Shown piece after piece: positions 62,569 to 64,000 of a DNA stretch of 64,000 nt. The translations under genes and the position numbers were made by a program. The notes under the pieces were generated by a model. The model was not told the DNA's origin. It worked only from the letters and a program-made list of their open reading frames with translations, and did not search any database. The DNA is taken from contig JBDKER010000024.1 in NCBI GenBank assembly GCA_039795165.1, positions 1-64,000 on the forward strand. The letters are read 5' to 3'. Each line of letters opens with the position of its first letter. Position 1 is the first letter of the stretch. Source of the stretch: V1-33 sp039795165 (GTDB taxonomy: Bacteria; Verrucomicrobiota; Verrucomicrobiia; Verrucomicrobiales; V1-33).

Positions 62569-64000
62569 ATGCCTTTTGAAAAACCTCGCCGCACTGACGG
62601 TGTTCCCCCTGAACCGGAAGGGGGGGCGGATGAGATGCTTTTTCTGTTCCGCAATCTTGCGGTGCTCACCGATACGGCTTTCGATCCTGCGGTAGCGCGG
62701 CAGGCCATCGAATCGGCGGTCTCCGTGGGTGATGAGTCCCTGGAGCAGTTGGTGGCGGCTGCTTCGGGTTGTGGTCTGCGGGTCGTGCCAGCGCGACTTT
62801 CCGTGGCCGATGCTGTCTGGCGGGCGCGGGCGGATCTGCCGCTGGTGGTATGGAGTCCGGTGCGCCGGACATGGCTCATCATCACGGGGGATTCATGGTT
62901 CCGTGCGAGGCTCGTGCGCACAGCGGGGGGCGGGCGCAGTGAAATGGTCAGCCGCGGTGAATTGGCCCGCCTGCTGGGACTCCGCAGCAGCCGGGACGAA
63001 GTCGATTTCGGGGTCGTTCATGCCCAGCGGTCCGTTGAAATGGCCAATGGACGGAATCCGCTCGGCCCTGAAGTGGCCGCCTCCCATGGTCATGGCGGGG
63101 CTTCGGGACATCATGAGGAGATTGCTCCGTGGCGGCGTTTCCTCGGGCTCCTGCGGGCCGAGATGCCCGATATCCGGATGATTGTGGTCTACAGCCTTGT
63201 CACCGGGACTCTCTACCTTGCGGCCCCGCTCGCGGTGAATGCGCTCGTCAGCAATCTTTCGTTCGGCGGTCAGGGACAGCTCATTCAGGCGGTGGTGGCC
63301 CTTGCCATTGCCTTGCTCGCCTGTTTGGCCCTCGCGGCGACGGCGCGCGGGATGCAGTACTACCTGAGCGATGTCATCCAGAGGCGTCTGTTTGTGAGAT
63401 TGACTGCCGATCTGTCCTATCGTCTGCCTAGGGTGCGGCTTTCCTGCTACGATGGGATTCATGCGCCGGAGCTGATGAATCGGTTCCTTGATATTGTGAC
63501 CGTGCAGAAAACGACCGCGTTTCTGCTGCTGGAGGGCATCAATGTAGTCCTCGGCTCGGTGATTGGAATGGTGGTGCTGGCGTTCTATCATCCGTTCCTG
63601 CTCGCCTTCGACGCCTGCATCATCGTCATCGTGATGCTGATTGTGTTCATATTCGGACGTAACGCGGTCCGCACGAGCATTGTGGAGAGCCGTTCCAAAT
63701 ATGCGGTGGTGCACTGGCTGGAGGAACTGGCGCGTTATCCGGCCGTGTTCAAGGGCCCCGGGGGCTATGCTCTGGCTGCCGAGCGGGCCGACCAGCTGGC
63801 GCTGGACTATCTGCACGCGCGGCGTTCGCATTTCCGGATCCTGATCCGGCAAATTGCGGGCTTTCTGGGACTGGAAGTGCTCGCGACCACGGCGCTTTTG
63901 GTGATTGGGGGATGGCTCGTGCTGAACATGGAGCTGACGCTGGGGCAACTGGTGGCGAGCGAACTGATTGTGGGGACGCTGGTGGCGGCCATCGCCAAGC
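62569..64000 (+). CDS. ABC exporter, N-terminal and transmembrane part with degenerate C39-like domain (partial)
   Basis: The frame is open from ATG 62569 to the window end, 477 codons. Residues 20-130 resemble a C39-like domain (ESLEQLVAAASGCGLRVVPA, LPLVVWSPVRRTWLIITGD) but lack the peptidase Cys and His, as in the C39-like domains of type I secretion ABC proteins. From about residue 195 come five to six transmembrane helices (MIVVYSLVTGTLYLAAPLAV; LIQAVVALAIALLACLALAA; VLGSVIGMVVLAFYHPFLLA; ACIIVIVMLIVFIFG; LEVLATTALLVIGGWLVLNM). The ATP-binding domain lies beyond the window. It is probably a type I secretion or peptide/lipid exporter. Confidence 0.8.
   Translation, partial: MPFEKPRRTDGVPPEPEGGADEMLFLFRNLAVLTDTAFDPAVARQAIESAVSVGDESLEQLVAAASGCGLRVVPARLSVADAVWRARADLPLVVWSPVRRTWLIITGDSWFRARLVRTAGGGRSEMVSRGELARLLGLRSSRDEVDFGVVHAQRSVEMANGRNPLGPEVAASHGHGGASGHHEEIAPWRRFLGLLRAEMPDIRMIVVYSLVTGTLYLAAPLAVNALVSNLSFGGQGQLIQAVVALAIALLACLALAATARGMQYYLSDVIQRRLFVRLTADLSYRLPRVRLSCYDGIHAPELMNRFLDIVTVQKTTAFLLLEGINVVLGSVIGMVVLAFYHPFLLAFDACIIVIVMLIVFIFGRNAVRTSIVESRSKYAVVHWLEELARYPAVFKGPGGYALAAERADQLALDYLHARRSHFRILIRQIAGFLGLEVLATTALLVIGGWLVLNMELTLGQLVASELIVGTLVAAIAK

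Noticed and set aside
1..64000. CRISPR arrays, tRNA and rRNA genes
   Set aside because: No regularly spaced repeats and no RNA-gene-like segments were seen in the short intergenic gaps; a covariance-model search could still find a small RNA.

Overview
This window is high-GC bacterial DNA, most likely from the phylum Verrucomicrobiota. The evidence is family composition: two exported DUF1501 proteins, a PVC-type heme-binding protein with a C-terminal cytochrome c motif, a formylglycine-type sulfatase, a CotH-kinase protein with lamin-tail domains, and large secreted proteins that end in calcium-binding repeats plus a short beta domain typical of that phylum. No rRNA, tRNA or CRISPR array was seen. 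The assignment is inferred from gene content, not from a marker gene.

Layout. 1-7.1 kb: the end of fumC, an exported protein of unknown function, a secreted metallophosphatase, and an esterase-sulfatase fusion. 7.1-13.4 kb: a UvrD-type helicase, a POT peptide transporter and the heme-binding protein. 13.5-19.8 kb: a complete tripartite efflux operon (TetR-family regulator, periplasmic adaptor, RND pump, outer-membrane channel) with a 28-bp dyad just upstream of the regulator. 19.8-24.9 kb: a defence region. It has a type II restriction-modification pair (MvaI/BcnI-like nuclease and Dcm-like cytosine-5 methyltransferase) of visibly lower GC, bounded by a 68-bp near-perfect direct repeat that copies the 3' end of the outer-membrane channel gene. 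A GmrSD-like DUF262/DUF1524 gene follows. 25-29.7 kb: a lipoprotein, an aldehyde dehydrogenase, and an electrophile-response-like operon (pirin, DoxX-like protein, old yellow enzyme) that ends in a strong hairpin and is divergent from a LysR regulator. 30.5-41 kb: mixed metabolism and housekeeping genes (guanine deaminase, OprB-like porin, PHP phosphatase, PQQ-propeller protein, SUV3/Ski2-like helicase, truncated globin, UppS, a stand-alone NuoF-like protein). 41-52.8 kb: a giant CotH protein, a nucleotide-sugar epimerase, an M20 peptidase, a sugar isomerase-like protein and PfkB sugar kinase pair, recN and a metallo-beta-lactamase-fold phosphodiesterase. 52.9-64 kb: two convergent DUF1501 proteins, a 1650-residue modular secreted protein with distinctive codon usage and a strong terminator, a papain-like lipoprotein, and the start of an ABC exporter that runs off the window.

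The most notable signal is the restriction-modification island. It has no visible integrase or transposase, yet sits between long direct repeats that leave the host gene intact. This fits the known mode in which R-M gene pairs insert with long target duplication. It lies directly against a second, mechanistically different restriction gene. Other points worth follow-up are the single-chain esterase-sulfatase, a beta-sandwich module shared by two distant secreted proteins, the repeated PA14-like modules in a probably abundant surface protein, and a papain-like protease with two calcium loops between its catalytic His and Asn, divergent from an ABC exporter.
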